Source of the DNA: Bacteroides zhangwenhongii
Lineage (GTDB): Bacteria; Bacteroidota; Bacteroidia; Bacteroidales; Bacteroidaceae
Length of the DNA: 64,000 bases
Assembly: GCF_009193325.2 (NCBI RefSeq)
Contig: NZ_CP059856.1
Coordinates: 4,216,001-4,280,000 of the forward strand
Direction of reading: 5' to 3'
How positions within the stretch are numbered: position 1 is the stretch's first letter; every line of letters starts with the position of its first letter. Both the position numbers and the translations under genes were made by a program. Below the pieces are notes generated by a model. It was not told where the DNA came from, did no database searches, and saw only the letters and a list, made by a program, of their open reading frames with translations. This document shows, in pieces, positions 56,402-64,000 of this stretch.

Positions 56402-58309
56402 TTATCCTTGTTTGGGCCATTTAAAGTATTCTATCGGTTGATAATATTTATTCTCAGCTGCTGGTTTCTCAATACGGTCATTTATAAGATCACCTATATT
56501 CATTTTATATCTTTCGAGAGCAAGATAGAACTGGCATGTATTATTTTGTAGGTCGTCATCCAGGATATAAAATCCTTTTATAAAGTTCTGGTATGTCTGG
56601 CCTTCAGTGTGCGTCTCGATTGCATTATTGTAAAACATATTTGCTGTCTCGCTAAGGTATGTGGTTCGTAACATATTCCATGCATGACTTTCGAGTTTCT
56701 GTAAAAGCAAATCTCTGAATCTTTTATAATCGTTTATGACTTTTTCTCTATAAATATTCTCCACGGCTTCTTTTCGTAAAGTCCATATATAAAGATTACG
56801 GTATATTCCTCCACAGAAGCTGTTCGTGAATAGGGTGGAGCGGATTGTCGGAGATAAGAAATCGGTGATATAGGTTAGAGCTAGAATAGAATCGGAAATG
56901 AAAAACTCAACTAATTCTTTGTGGTCGGATACTTTTGATTTGGAAAGATAACTCTGCACTTTTTCAATTTTATCTGGGTCTATTCCATCTTTGCTTAATA
57001 AGTATTGTTCGTAGAGACTTTTGTTGATTGATATGGCGTGATCCTTGCATATATAATCATTTTGTAATAAAATATTCATCATGCACTCATTCAGGTTCAC
57101 CTTAAAAAGTAGAGATATTACTCGATTATAAGTAAGTGAATCACATCGCAAATAAGTGAGTGATGGACTATTATATAAATCAAAGAATTCATCGGGTTGT
57201 ATTAGGTTAAGCTTGAGTTTTATTTCGTAATATGCTAGTAGTACCTCTTCTATGTCGGGCATGATAGATGTCAGCCCAAGGTTGAACTTGGGTTTTATGT
57301 TTTCTGTAGTCTGGATATTTCTCCTAAATTCATTTATTTTAACTATATTGTCATAGTCTCGGTTTGAATATGTTTCTTCGATAGCTGTACATACAAATCT
57401 CCTTTGAAGTTCGATGTCAAAACCTATAATATTTCTAAAAGAGGGCAGTGAATTTGGGTGAGTGCGTATATATGCTGAAATGATATTGAATATTTTTACT
57501 ATACATTGCGTCCCTTCCTTATTGTTTGCTGCTTTATAATGATACTCCATTGCTGCCATATAGTATAATATAGCTTTTTCTATTCGGCTGAAGGAATAAT
57601 ACCTTAGTTGTGATTCGTCATTAGTGAGGATAAACATTATTAAATCCTCCGTGATAGAATCTTCTTTTTGCGAACAACTTAGTTGCACGTTTCCCATAGC
57701 ATCCAATGTTAATGCTGCTTGCGTTAGTTCGCTGTGACGGTATGATTTTAATTCTTTATTACGGATAGCACGAAGAAATTTAATAGCTTTAGGCATATCA
57801 GAAGGCGTACTTTCGTGGTCTATTAGGTTTGCTTTAAGTATGGTGAGACTACGGTTGTAATATCTACATGAGAAACATGGAATATTATTCGATTTTTCTG
57901 TGCTACGGCGATGAGCACAATTGATGACTGATGATATCCGTATTTGTATAGTATTAGGAGTATTCTCTAATATTGTACGGATGTGTGTCTTGATGTTACT
58001 ATCCTTACAGCTAGCTTCGATATGGGTTGTAAATTGTTCAAAAGTGGAGATCCCGACTGTGGGCATACTAAGAGAACTCTTACAGAAAAAGTAAAGGATA
58101 TTACTCGTCTGTTCTTTTGTCATTCCTAGGTTATAGCAGTAACTGAAAATTACATCTTTTATGTCATATCCCCAACTGGCAAATAAGTCCTCAATACTAT
58201 TCTTGCAACGATAAAAGTGTTTGTTCTTGTAATATAATATATCTCCGATTTTTCGGAAGAAGTCAACGTTTAGTAGATATTTGTCTAGGCTGTTTGTGAT
58301 TAGGAACAT
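56402..58309 (-). CDS. Unrecognised 635-residue protein
   Basis: I do not recognise this family. It is long, intact and AT-rich, with no signal peptide or clear TM segment. It appears largely alpha-helical. A compact Cys/His cluster (INCAHRRSTEKSNNIPCFSCRYYNRS, about residues 128-153) could bind zinc. Elsewhere it is rich in Ile, Asn and Tyr, with helix-like stretches such as IEKAILYYMAAMEYHYKAANN, typical of TPR-like solenoids. Antisense to the neighbouring AAA genes and flanked by IS66 debris and a decayed AAA-ATPase gene, so probably horizontally acquired. Start MFLITNSLDKYLL at 58309 has no clear promoter box. Confidence 0.7.
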   Translation of the reverse strand: MFLITNSLDKYLLNVDFFRKIGDILYYKNKHFYRCKNSIEDLFASWGYDIKDVIFSYCYNLGMTKEQTSNILYFFCKSSLSMPTVGISTFEQFTTHIEASCKDSNIKTHIRTILENTPNTIQIRISSVINCAHRRSTEKSNNIPCFSCRYYNRSLTILKANLIDHESTPSDMPKAIKFLRAIRNKELKSYRHSELTQAALTLDAMGNVQLSCSQKEDSITEDLIMFILTNDESQLRYYSFSRIEKAILYYMAAMEYHYKAANNKEGTQCIVKIFNIISAYIRTHPNSLPSFRNIIGFDIELQRRFVCTAIEETYSNRDYDNIVKINEFRRNIQTTENIKPKFNLGLTSIMPDIEEVLLAYYEIKLKLNLIQPDEFFDLYNSPSLTYLRCDSLTYNRVISLLFKVNLNECMMNILLQNDYICKDHAISINKSLYEQYLLSKDGIDPDKIEKVQSYLSKSKVSDHKELVEFFISDSILALTYITDFLSPTIRSTLFTNSFCGGIYRNLYIWTLRKEAVENIYREKVINDYKRFRDLLLQKLESHAWNMLRTTYLSETANMFYNNAIETHTEGQTYQNFIKGFYILDDDLQNNTCQFYLALERYKMNIGDLINDRIEKPAAENKYYQPIEYFKWPKQG

Positions 58310-58356
58310 ATATAATATTATTTTACTTACAACGATTGTTTTTGGGATTTTTTTTA

Positions 58357-58642
58357 ATGGAAATGGAATTTCCAGTATATAGAACTTTGAGAAGATTCGT
58401 AGCGATGGCTTTTTATATTGATAAAACGGCGTTTATTTATCAATTGGTAAAGATGGGGAATTACTACTTGCTAGGGTCATCCTGCTCTTCATCGGATGGT
58501 AAATGGAGAAATTGATTCACAAGTACTGAACAGCATAGATTCTGAATCTGCTAATCCTATTCCGGTGATTATGAATCTTTTTTATAGACGAATATATTTA
58601 TTGTTATATAATCATTCTTTTTGCATCATTCTTTTTGCATGA
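58357..58642 (+). pseudogene. Decayed AAA-ATPase-like gene (DUF1703-type)
   Basis: From the ATG at 58357 the frame reads AFYIDKTAFIYQLVKMGNYYLL, matching the family start YVDKTxxIYxLVxxGKYYFLSRPRRFGKS. The P-loop part is lost and the frame stops at 58515. In the next frame from 58499 it continues GEIDSQVLNSIDSES, then ANPIPVIMNLFY, close to the NPIPVIYQSGYLTIK segment found mid-protein in the same family. So start and middle are fused with about two hundred residues missing and a frame change. Not functional. Confidence 0.75.
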
Positions 58643-58664
58643 TGGCTAAGAATTGTTATCTTTG
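58634..58664 (+). promoter_or_regulatory. Consensus Bacteroides promoter of the AAA ATPase gene
   Basis: TTTG (58634-58637), 19 nt, TATCTTTG (58657-58664), 26 nt before the ATG at 58691. Perfect consensus. Confidence 0.85.
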
Positions 58665-58690
58665 GTGCAAAGAATAATTGTTGTATCATT

Positions 58691-59827
58691 ATGAATCAGA
58701 ATCCTTTTATTACTTCTGGGTATGTATCACCAGAATATTTTTGCGATAGAGAACAAGAGAGTGCCGAGATTATAATGGATATAGAGGGTAGGAATAATAA
58801 AGTCATGATTTCTCCCCGACGAATGGGGAAGACTGGGTTGATACTTCATTGTTTTCATAAGCCTGAACTTAGCGAGAACTATTATTGCTTCTTTATTGAT
58901 ATTTATTCTACGCTGAATCTTTCTGATTTTATTGTACTACTGGGTAATAAAATCTGTGAGGTGTTGAAACCCAAAGGAAAGAATGCCGTAGAAGCATTCT
59001 GCCGAATTGTCCGTTCTTTGGAATTCCGCATTAGCTTTGATTCTCAAGGGTTACTGGAAGCCTCCTTCGGAATTGGAGATATCAAAGATCCTCAGCGGAC
59101 ATTAGATGAAATATTCTCTTATATCAATACTGCAAGTAAACGATGTGTCGTAGCGATTGATGAGTTTCAACAAATTAGTAAGTATCCGGAGGCTCACACG
59201 GAAGCTCTGCTTCGTACGTATGTTCAGCATTGTCCTAATGCATCTTTTATCTTTGCCGGTAGTCAGAGACATATGCTGCAAAATATGTTTTTCAGTGCTT
59301 CGAAGCCATTCTATCATAGTGCTTCCGTATTGAGTTTGAAGCCTATTCCACTGGAGAAATACAGCGATTTTATTATCCGGCATTTTCGTGAATCGGGTAA
59401 ACGGATTAGTGCGGAGGAAGTAGCGTATGTTTATGAATTATTTGAAGGGCATACATGGTATATACAGAGTGTTTTTTATCTGGCTTATTATATGACTACG
59501 GATATTTGTACTGCTGAAATTATTCGCAACGCCATTGAAAAGAAACTGGATGATAGCGGAGAGATCTATGAGTCAATTCTTTATGGTATTCCTGAAAAAC
59601 AACGTGGATTACTTAAGGCTTTGGCTTGCGAGGGAAAGGCAGAAAGGATTCAGTCTGGAGCATTTATCAAGAAGTATAATTTGTCTTCTGCCAGTTCTGT
59701 ACAGTCAGCGGCAAAAAGGTTGTTGGATAGTGATTTAATTACGACAGAAAACAATAACTTTTATTCCATTAGCGATCGCTTTTTAGCTATGTGGCTTAAA
59801 CGGAAACTTTGCCTGAACTGGATATAA
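58691..59827 (+). CDS. ATPase_2-type AAA ATPase (STAND-like)
   Basis: A 378-residue P-loop ATPase. FCDREQESAEIIMDIEGRNNKVMISPRRMGKTGLI holds a Walker A of the PRRxGKT type; Walker B is KRCVVAIDEFQQI; SFIFAGSQRHM is a sensor motif. A C-terminal winged helix (IPEKQRGLLKALACEGKAERIQSGAFIKKYNLSSASSVQSAAKRLLDSDLI) and a short end complete the MNS-clade architecture shared with archaeal-type ATPases. The family is frequent in Bacteroides; role unknown. It has its own consensus promoter. It converges on the HU-related gene across the array at 59936-60022. Confidence 0.88.
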   Translation: MNQNPFITSGYVSPEYFCDREQESAEIIMDIEGRNNKVMISPRRMGKTGLILHCFHKPELSENYYCFFIDIYSTLNLSDFIVLLGNKICEVLKPKGKNAVEAFCRIVRSLEFRISFDSQGLLEASFGIGDIKDPQRTLDEIFSYINTASKRCVVAIDEFQQISKYPEAHTEALLRTYVQHCPNASFIFAGSQRHMLQNMFFSASKPFYHSASVLSLKPIPLEKYSDFIIRHFRESGKRISAEEVAYVYELFEGHTWYIQSVFYLAYYMTTDICTAEIIRNAIEKKLDDSGEIYESILYGIPEKQRGLLKALACEGKAERIQSGAFIKKYNLSSASSVQSAAKRLLDSDLITTENNNFYSISDRFLAMWLKRKLCLNWI

Positions 59828-59935
59828 AATATTCATTTGTTAAGAGAGAATTATTGATTCATACTAGATGCATTTTGATTCTTCATCTCTCATATCTCTC
59901 ATAAATTAATATAAACCGTTAATTACTAGATGGTT

Positions 59936-60022
59936 ATATTATGAGAGATGCAGAAATCCAAAGTATCTCTCATACTTTTCTCCTTCATCTCTCATAGATT
60001 TCCGATTTATCTCTCATAATAT
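59936..60022. repeat. Four-box array, 22-bp period (TCTCTCAT)
   Basis: TCTCTCAT occurs at 59966, 59988 and 60010, exactly 22 bp apart, plus an inverted copy ATGAGAGA at 59941. An outer inverted repeat ATATTATGAGAGAT (59936-59949) mirrors ATCTCTCATAATAT (60009-60022). Two further tandem copies lie at 59886 and 59895. The last box covers the stop codon of the HU-related gene. Confidence 0.85.
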
Positions 60023-60618
60023 CCTGTAGCCGGAACGTAGATGGGCTGTGTCGGTTTTCCGATATTTTTCAACTTGCCTTCCGCTTTCAACCGGCGGAGT
60101 TGCCGTGCCGCCATGCTTTGGGTGAATTCACAAAGCGATTGCATTCTGGAACGTGTCAGGGCGACATTGGTTACAAAATATTCCGTCAATTTATTATCTA
60201 TTTCTTCTTGGGAAAGGGAAGCGGAGTGTGGTTTGTATTTTGAGCGTCGCACATGAGTAGCTATACATGCACTTCTTAGATCTCTATCGGCTTGGAAGCG
60301 GATGGATTTAAATTTCACTTTATCAGCACGTGTGCTGAGTGAATGTACCGGTTCGGTTGTTTGCAAAGTGATTTGAAAATAACCGATTCCGTCCAAATGT
60401 ACTCTTTCTCCTTCGCGGAGATGATTTCCCATGCATCTGCTCAATTCCATCAACATAGCTTCTACTTCTGATTTTCCGAAAGTAGTTGCCTGATGAATTT
60501 CCATTGCCAACCTTTGAGAAGTGACGTGTTGAAAATTAACCACTCTTGGGTGGTAACTTGGTTCTTCCTCTTCTTTTTCCGGTTGGGGATTCTTGTAAAA
60601 CTCGAATTGTATTGCCAT
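60007..60618 (-). CDS. HU-related DNA-binding protein (paralogue)
   Basis: A 203-residue protein with the same plan as the one at 8104-8721. An acidic leader (NPQPEKEEEEPSYHPRVVNF) precedes an HU-like domain (about 25-125; LDGIGYFQITLQT as the beta-arm core) and a basic C-terminal winged-helix-like part (LSQEEIDNKLTEYF...LTRSRMQSLCEFTQSMAARQLRRLKAEGKL). Probably a nucleoid-associated or site-specific regulator. It is flanked by a four-box 22-bp-period array on both sides: one at its 3' end and one in its predicted 5' leader. Identity between the two paralogues is low outside the core, so they may recognise different boxes. Confidence 0.8.
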   Translation of the reverse strand: MAIQFEFYKNPQPEKEEEEPSYHPRVVNFQHVTSQRLAMEIHQATTFGKSEVEAMLMELSRCMGNHLREGERVHLDGIGYFQITLQTTEPVHSLSTRADKVKFKSIRFQADRDLRSACIATHVRRSKYKPHSASLSQEEIDNKLTEYFVTNVALTRSRMQSLCEFTQSMAARQLRRLKAEGKLKNIGKPTQPIYVPATGYYER

Positions 60619-60702
60619 TTCTGTTTTGATTTAATGGTGATTTATATGTCAGGCTACTTATGTTGTTGGCATATCTTGCCTTTGTTTTCGGATAATTTAC
60701 CG

Positions 60703-60808
60703 GCATTGCAACCGTTCCACTCTAGTGAATGGTTCTGTGCACTACTGTGAACGGTACTGTTCACTAGAGTAGACGGATCTGATCACTGGAGTGGAACGGT
60801 TGCAATGC
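60703..60808. repeat. Four-box array, 22-bp period, inside a 20-bp inverted repeat (CACTnnAGTG)
   Basis: Near-palindromic boxes CACTCTAGTG (60718), CACTACTGTG (60740), CACTAGAGTA (60762) and CACTGGAGTG (60784) are exactly 22 bp apart. The whole is closed by a perfect 20-bp outer inverted repeat, 60703-60722 with 60789-60808. The predicted transcript of the HU-related gene would start at its edge. Confidence 0.92.
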
Positions 60809-60813
60809 TTCAT

Positions 60814-60845
60814 CAAAGATACGACATTTGGAGCTGGAAAACAAG
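60814..60845 (-). promoter_or_regulatory. Predicted promoter of the second HU-related gene
   Basis: On the minus strand, CTTG (60842-60845), 20 nt, TATCTTTG (60814-60821). One mismatch to consensus. The start near 60807 falls at the outer arm of the array (60808). Confidence 0.65.
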
Positions 60846-60984
60846 AGATTAGACAGTTGTTTTCATATAAAATACTGTAAGTTGTTTTGTGGAATACAGC
60901 TTGTTGGGAGAGGGGGAAGAGGAAGTTTGAAAGAGGATACGAATATTCTTGCTAGTATGTCTCTTGGTACAATATTCTTAGAAA

Positions 60985-61015
60985 GTTGATTATTATTAAA
61001 TAATCGTTATCTTTG
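60985..61015 (+). promoter_or_regulatory. Predicted promoter of the DUF6377 gene
   Basis: GTTG (60985-60988), 19 nt, TATCTTTG (61008-61015), 29 nt before the ATG at 61045. Confidence 0.7.
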
Positions 61016-61044
61016 TACTAAACAATCAATTATAGTTGAAGAAA

Positions 61045-62667
61045 ATGAATTCTTTGCGTTATATCTTATCAATCACATTTTTTTTATTATCCACTTGGAT
61101 ATATGCTAATAAAGAAATAGATTCATTACTCAATGTTTTGGATCATGATATTAATAATTACAGCATATATGAAAAAAATAAGAAGGAACGCATAGAAAAT
61201 TTAAAATCTATGACTGTTGCCCCTAATTCAATAGATCGTTATGCTTTGAACTTTTCAATTTATAATGAATATAAGACATATAGTTCAGATTCTGCATTTC
61301 ATTATCTATACAAAAACTTGGCTTTAGCAAAACACTTACATAATTTTACTTGTGAAGTTGAGACTTTATTGGAAGAAGTATATTTGCTGACATGTGTAGG
61401 AATGTATCTGGAGGCTAAAGATATGTTATCAAAGATAGACCGTTCCACGCTTCCCTTTTCTCTCTTAGGACGATACTATATGTATTGTAAACGTTTGTAC
61501 TTTGAAACAGGAGTAAGTTTGCCTAGAAACAAGCACACCTCGATGCATTATCGAAATATAGGTTTAACATACCGTGATTCCATACTACAGGTATTATCTC
61601 CTGCTGATGATGCCTATTTGTCAGAAAAAATGTTTCAAGCTAAAGAAATAAGAGATTATCAAAAAGCTTTATACTGGAATGACAAACGTATGGAATCAGC
61701 CACATTTGGCACATCTTTTTATGCCTTAGTTACTTATGACCGATCCGGCATTTTGAGAACAATGGGCAAAGACGATGAATCTTTATATTATCTTATTCTT
61801 TCAGCTATTTCAGACGTACGTTCAGCCATAAAGGAACAGTCTTCAATTATGAATTTAGCACAAATAATGTATGAAAGGGGGGATATCACTCGGGCAAATA
61901 CTTATATCAATTTTTCATGGAGTGTGACTGAGGCATATAAAACTCGTATGCGAAATTGGAGACATATTATACCCTATTCTATGATTAATAGTCGTTTTCA
62001 AGGTATAATAAGCAAGCAGAATGAGAAACTTCAGTTTTATTTATTACTAATTACGTTATTGTCATTCCTGTTGGGAGTAACATTGATGTATGTTTATCGT
62101 CAAATGATGAACCTGAAGGTGGCTAAAGAAAAACAACAAAGTTTAAACAAGGACCTAACAGTTGCCAATAACAATTTTAAAAAAGCCAATTTGGAACTTT
62201 TAGACAGCAATAATATTAAAGAAGTATATATCTCCCGATTTTTTAAGTTATGTTCTACTTATGTAGACCGTATGCACAATTTTCGTAAACAAGTCAATAA
62301 AAAGTTGCTTAAGAAAGAGTATTCTGACTTGATGAAAATGACCTCATGTGCCAGCGATCTACTTGTCACGGAGCAGCAAGAACTATACGAGCATTTTGAC
62401 TCAGCATTTCTACATATATTTCCCAATTTTGTAACCTCTGTAAATGATTTACTTCTTCCCGATGAACAATTTATACTGAAAGAAGGAGAACTACTAAATA
62501 CAGAACTTCGTATCTGTGCTTTAATTCGCTTGGGTTTTGTAAAGAGCGCTCAGATTGCTGAATTATTACATTATTCTCCAACTACCATCTACAATTACCG
62601 AACACGTCTACGTGAAAAAGCACTATCACGTGATGTCTTCGAAGAAAAAGTGATGCAAATACAATAA
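61045..62667 (+). CDS. DUF6377 membrane-bound transcriptional regulator-like protein
   Basis: A 540-residue protein recognised as DUF6377-like. It has an N-terminal signal (LRYILSITFFLLSTWIYA) and a periplasmic TPR-like helical region (about 25-325). One TM helix (about 330-352, LLLITLLSFLLGVTLMYVY) is followed by a coiled coil and a cytosolic C-terminus ending in a LuxR/HTH-like segment ELRICALIRLGFVKSAQIAELLHYSPTTIYNYRTRLREKAL. It resembles one-component membrane regulators that sense periplasmic ligands and act on adjacent genes in Bacteroides. Its probable target is the following glycerophosphodiesterase lipoprotein gene. ATG at 61045 chosen over a TTG at 61036. Confidence 0.82.
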   Translation: MNSLRYILSITFFLLSTWIYANKEIDSLLNVLDHDINNYSIYEKNKKERIENLKSMTVAPNSIDRYALNFSIYNEYKTYSSDSAFHYLYKNLALAKHLHNFTCEVETLLEEVYLLTCVGMYLEAKDMLSKIDRSTLPFSLLGRYYMYCKRLYFETGVSLPRNKHTSMHYRNIGLTYRDSILQVLSPADDAYLSEKMFQAKEIRDYQKALYWNDKRMESATFGTSFYALVTYDRSGILRTMGKDDESLYYLILSAISDVRSAIKEQSSIMNLAQIMYERGDITRANTYINFSWSVTEAYKTRMRNWRHIIPYSMINSRFQGIISKQNEKLQFYLLLITLLSFLLGVTLMYVYRQMMNLKVAKEKQQSLNKDLTVANNNFKKANLELLDSNNIKEVYISRFFKLCSTYVDRMHNFRKQVNKKLLKKEYSDLMKMTSCASDLLVTEQQELYEHFDSAFLHIFPNFVTSVNDLLLPDEQFILKEGELLNTELRICALIRLGFVKSAQIAELLHYSPTTIYNYRTRLREKALSRDVFEEKVMQIQ

Positions 62668-62774
62668 CAATAGCATTACAAAGTAATTACAAGAAGTATC
62701 ATAGAGATTTTCTGCTAGAAAAATACTCTACCATCTACGGTTATATATTCTACTTTCTTAGTCTATGTGATGTG

Positions 62775-62786
62775 TACTAATTAGTA
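62775..62786. promoter_or_regulatory. 12-bp palindrome TACTAATTAGTA upstream of the GDPD gene
   Basis: A perfect palindrome about 150 bp before the ATG at 62936. Could be an operator for the upstream DUF6377 regulator. No good promoter box was found in 62668-62935. Confidence 0.35.
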
Positions 62787-62935
62787 GATAATCAGTGTTT
62801 TATGTGTAAGGTGATGTTTTGAAATCTACTTCTTTCAATTTCACCGATTTAACGCTTTCTCTTTATTATTAATTTTATCACCGCAAATGAAAATATCATT
62901 TGTATTGTAATTGTTAATCATAAAATATAACGCTA

Positions 62936-64000
62936 ATGAAGAAAAATTATTTGCTTTCCTTGTCCCATAGCAAAGGGATAACTATTAAAATGTTGGCGAT
63001 GAACTGTTGTTGGATATTGCTATTATATATAGGTAGTATCTTTACAGCATGTTCAGACGAAGACTCAGTAAAAAAGAATCCGTATCTTTCCACATGTACG
63101 AGAGCCATGTTGAAGGAAGTAGTAGAAGTAAGGTTTCTGAATCTTGATAAGAAGATCAATATTCATATTGATTTCGGAGATGGAACTATAAAAGAAGGTA
63201 TGTCTACTGATGTGATAACACATAAATATACCCAGAGCGGAGATTATACGATGAATATTACGGCTGGAGAGCATAAAATCCAAAAGCGGATAAGGATTTA
63301 TAACTTGTTGGCTTTAACCGAAGCGATGAAACAGTTTAAAGATCCTAATTATAAAAAAGTATGGGCTATGACTCATCGGGCACATACAACCGATTTAACT
63401 ATTCCCGAGAACTCGATTTCTTCTGTATCAGCGGCTATCAAGTCAGGTGCGGAAATCATAGAATGTGATACTCATGTAACTAAAGATGGCGTGGTTGTTG
63501 TATGCCATGATCAGACAATTAATGCGACCACTAATGGCAGTGGTGATATTACAAAGATGACTTTCGAAGAAATTCAGAAATATTACCTAAAAGATAGAAA
63601 TGGAAATTTGACAGATGAAAAAATTCCAACTCTAGAAGCCTTCTTGAAAGCCGGTCGAGGGAAAATATATTTCAATCTGGATTATTCACCCCGTACTGCA
63701 TCTACTAAACAAGTTTTTGATATCGTCAAAAAAATGGAAATGATGGAATCTGTATTCTTTTACTGCAATAGTGAACAGAAAGTAAAAGAAGTGTTGGATC
63801 TGGATAAGGATGCACATGCATATCCATGGGTCGGTGCACACAAAGCCTTGGTTGGTTTACCGGGGGCCTACTTTATTCAAGGCAGTTATATGACAAATGG
63901 CAAGAGTACTGATATGTCCAAGGGCATAGCAGATGGTATGATTGTTTCCATTGGTATGCTTGCCTGGACAGGTAGCGATGTTTCTGAATATGAACTGAAT
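62936..64000 (+). CDS. Glycerophosphodiester phosphodiesterase lipoprotein with PKD-like domain (partial)
   Basis: Open from the ATG at 62936 to the window end (355 codons, 3' incomplete). An N-terminal signal (MLAMNCCWILLLYIGSIFTACSD) with lipobox FTAC is followed by a small PKD-like beta domain (about 45-110; IHIDFGDGTIKEGMST and YTQSGDYTMNI). The GDPD TIM barrel then starts: VWAMTHRAHTTDLTIPENSISSVSAAIKSGAEIIECDTHVTKDGVVVVCHDQTINATTNG. Catalytic histidines and the metal Glu and Asp (ExD, HD) are all visible. It would hydrolyse glycerophosphodiesters outside the inner membrane. The preceding DUF6377 gene is a plausible regulator. Confidence 0.9.
   Translation, partial: MKKNYLLSLSHSKGITIKMLAMNCCWILLLYIGSIFTACSDEDSVKKNPYLSTCTRAMLKEVVEVRFLNLDKKINIHIDFGDGTIKEGMSTDVITHKYTQSGDYTMNITAGEHKIQKRIRIYNLLALTEAMKQFKDPNYKKVWAMTHRAHTTDLTIPENSISSVSAAIKSGAEIIECDTHVTKDGVVVVCHDQTINATTNGSGDITKMTFEEIQKYYLKDRNGNLTDEKIPTLEAFLKAGRGKIYFNLDYSPRTASTKQVFDIVKKMEMMESVFFYCNSEQKVKEVLDLDKDAHAYPWVGAHKALVGLPGAYFIQGSYMTNGKSTDMSKGIADGMIVSIGMLAWTGSDVSEYELN

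Noticed and set aside
60703..60808. Invertible promoter flanked by inverted repeats
   Set aside because: The predicted promoter lies outside the inverted repeat, and no recombinase gene is adjacent.

Overview
The window comes from a Bacteroides chromosome, most likely Bacteroides thetaiotaomicron or a very close relative. Three things point there. Promoters have the Bacteroidales form (TTTG, about 19-21 nt, TAnnTTTG) and Shine-Dalgarno sites are mostly absent. There are typical Bacteroides families (DUF3108, DUF4254, DUF6377, HU-related proteins). The gene order GH88 / S1 sulfatase / PL8 chondroitinase / cysS / HAD / SNF2 / mnmA / GH3-like / pfkA / rnc / fabF / acpP / purN / pdxB, followed by a glycosyltransferase cluster, is one I recall from the B. 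thetaiotaomicron BT_33xx region. The species call is from memory, not from a search.

Region 1 (1-11.8 kb): an RND efflux pump and its adaptor (minus strand), a GH2 beta-galactosidase, an HU-related DNA-binding protein, a large Ig-like lipoprotein and a DUF3108 protein. Region 2 (12-18.2 kb): a three-gene chondroitin/dermatan sulfate operon (GH88, S-type sulfatase, PL8 lyase) with no SusC/SusD pair, ending in a strong terminator. Region 3 (18.2-32.3 kb): housekeeping genes (cysS, HAD phosphatase, SNF2 helicase, mnmA-like, GH3-like adenylating enzyme, pfkA, rnc-fabF-acpP, purN, pdxB) plus a HepT/MNT toxin-antitoxin pair. Region 4 (32.4-52.7 kb): 17 co-directional genes, AT-rich from the LicD gene onward, that look like the lipooligosaccharide (LOS) core locus: GT9, LicD, UDP-galactopyranose mutase, many GT2/GT4/GT90 enzymes, a Kdo-kinase-like protein, an MsbA-like ABC exporter, and several enzymes for phosphate-linked substituents (TagF-like, TagD-like, class V aminotransferase, LTA-synthase-like). 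Region 5 (52.7-60 kb): a complete IS element inserted exactly at the end of the LOS operon, two different AAA ATPases, an IS66 remnant, a decayed AAA-ATPase gene and an unrecognised 635-residue protein. Region 6 (60-64 kb): a second HU-related protein, a DUF6377 membrane-bound regulator and the start of a glycerophosphodiesterase lipoprotein running off the window.

The most unusual signal is a recurring DNA architecture: about four short near-palindromic boxes repeated at an almost exact 22-23 bp period, usually enclosed in an outer inverted repeat. The box sequence differs at each site (8794-8887, 25496-25581, 59936-60022, 60703-60808). A related period-21 repeat sits in frame inside the mnmA-like gene (24976-25058). 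Two of the arrays lie in the predicted 5' leaders of the two HU-related genes, directly downstream of their promoters. This suggests private operator arrays or leader-RNA elements tied to this HU-related family.
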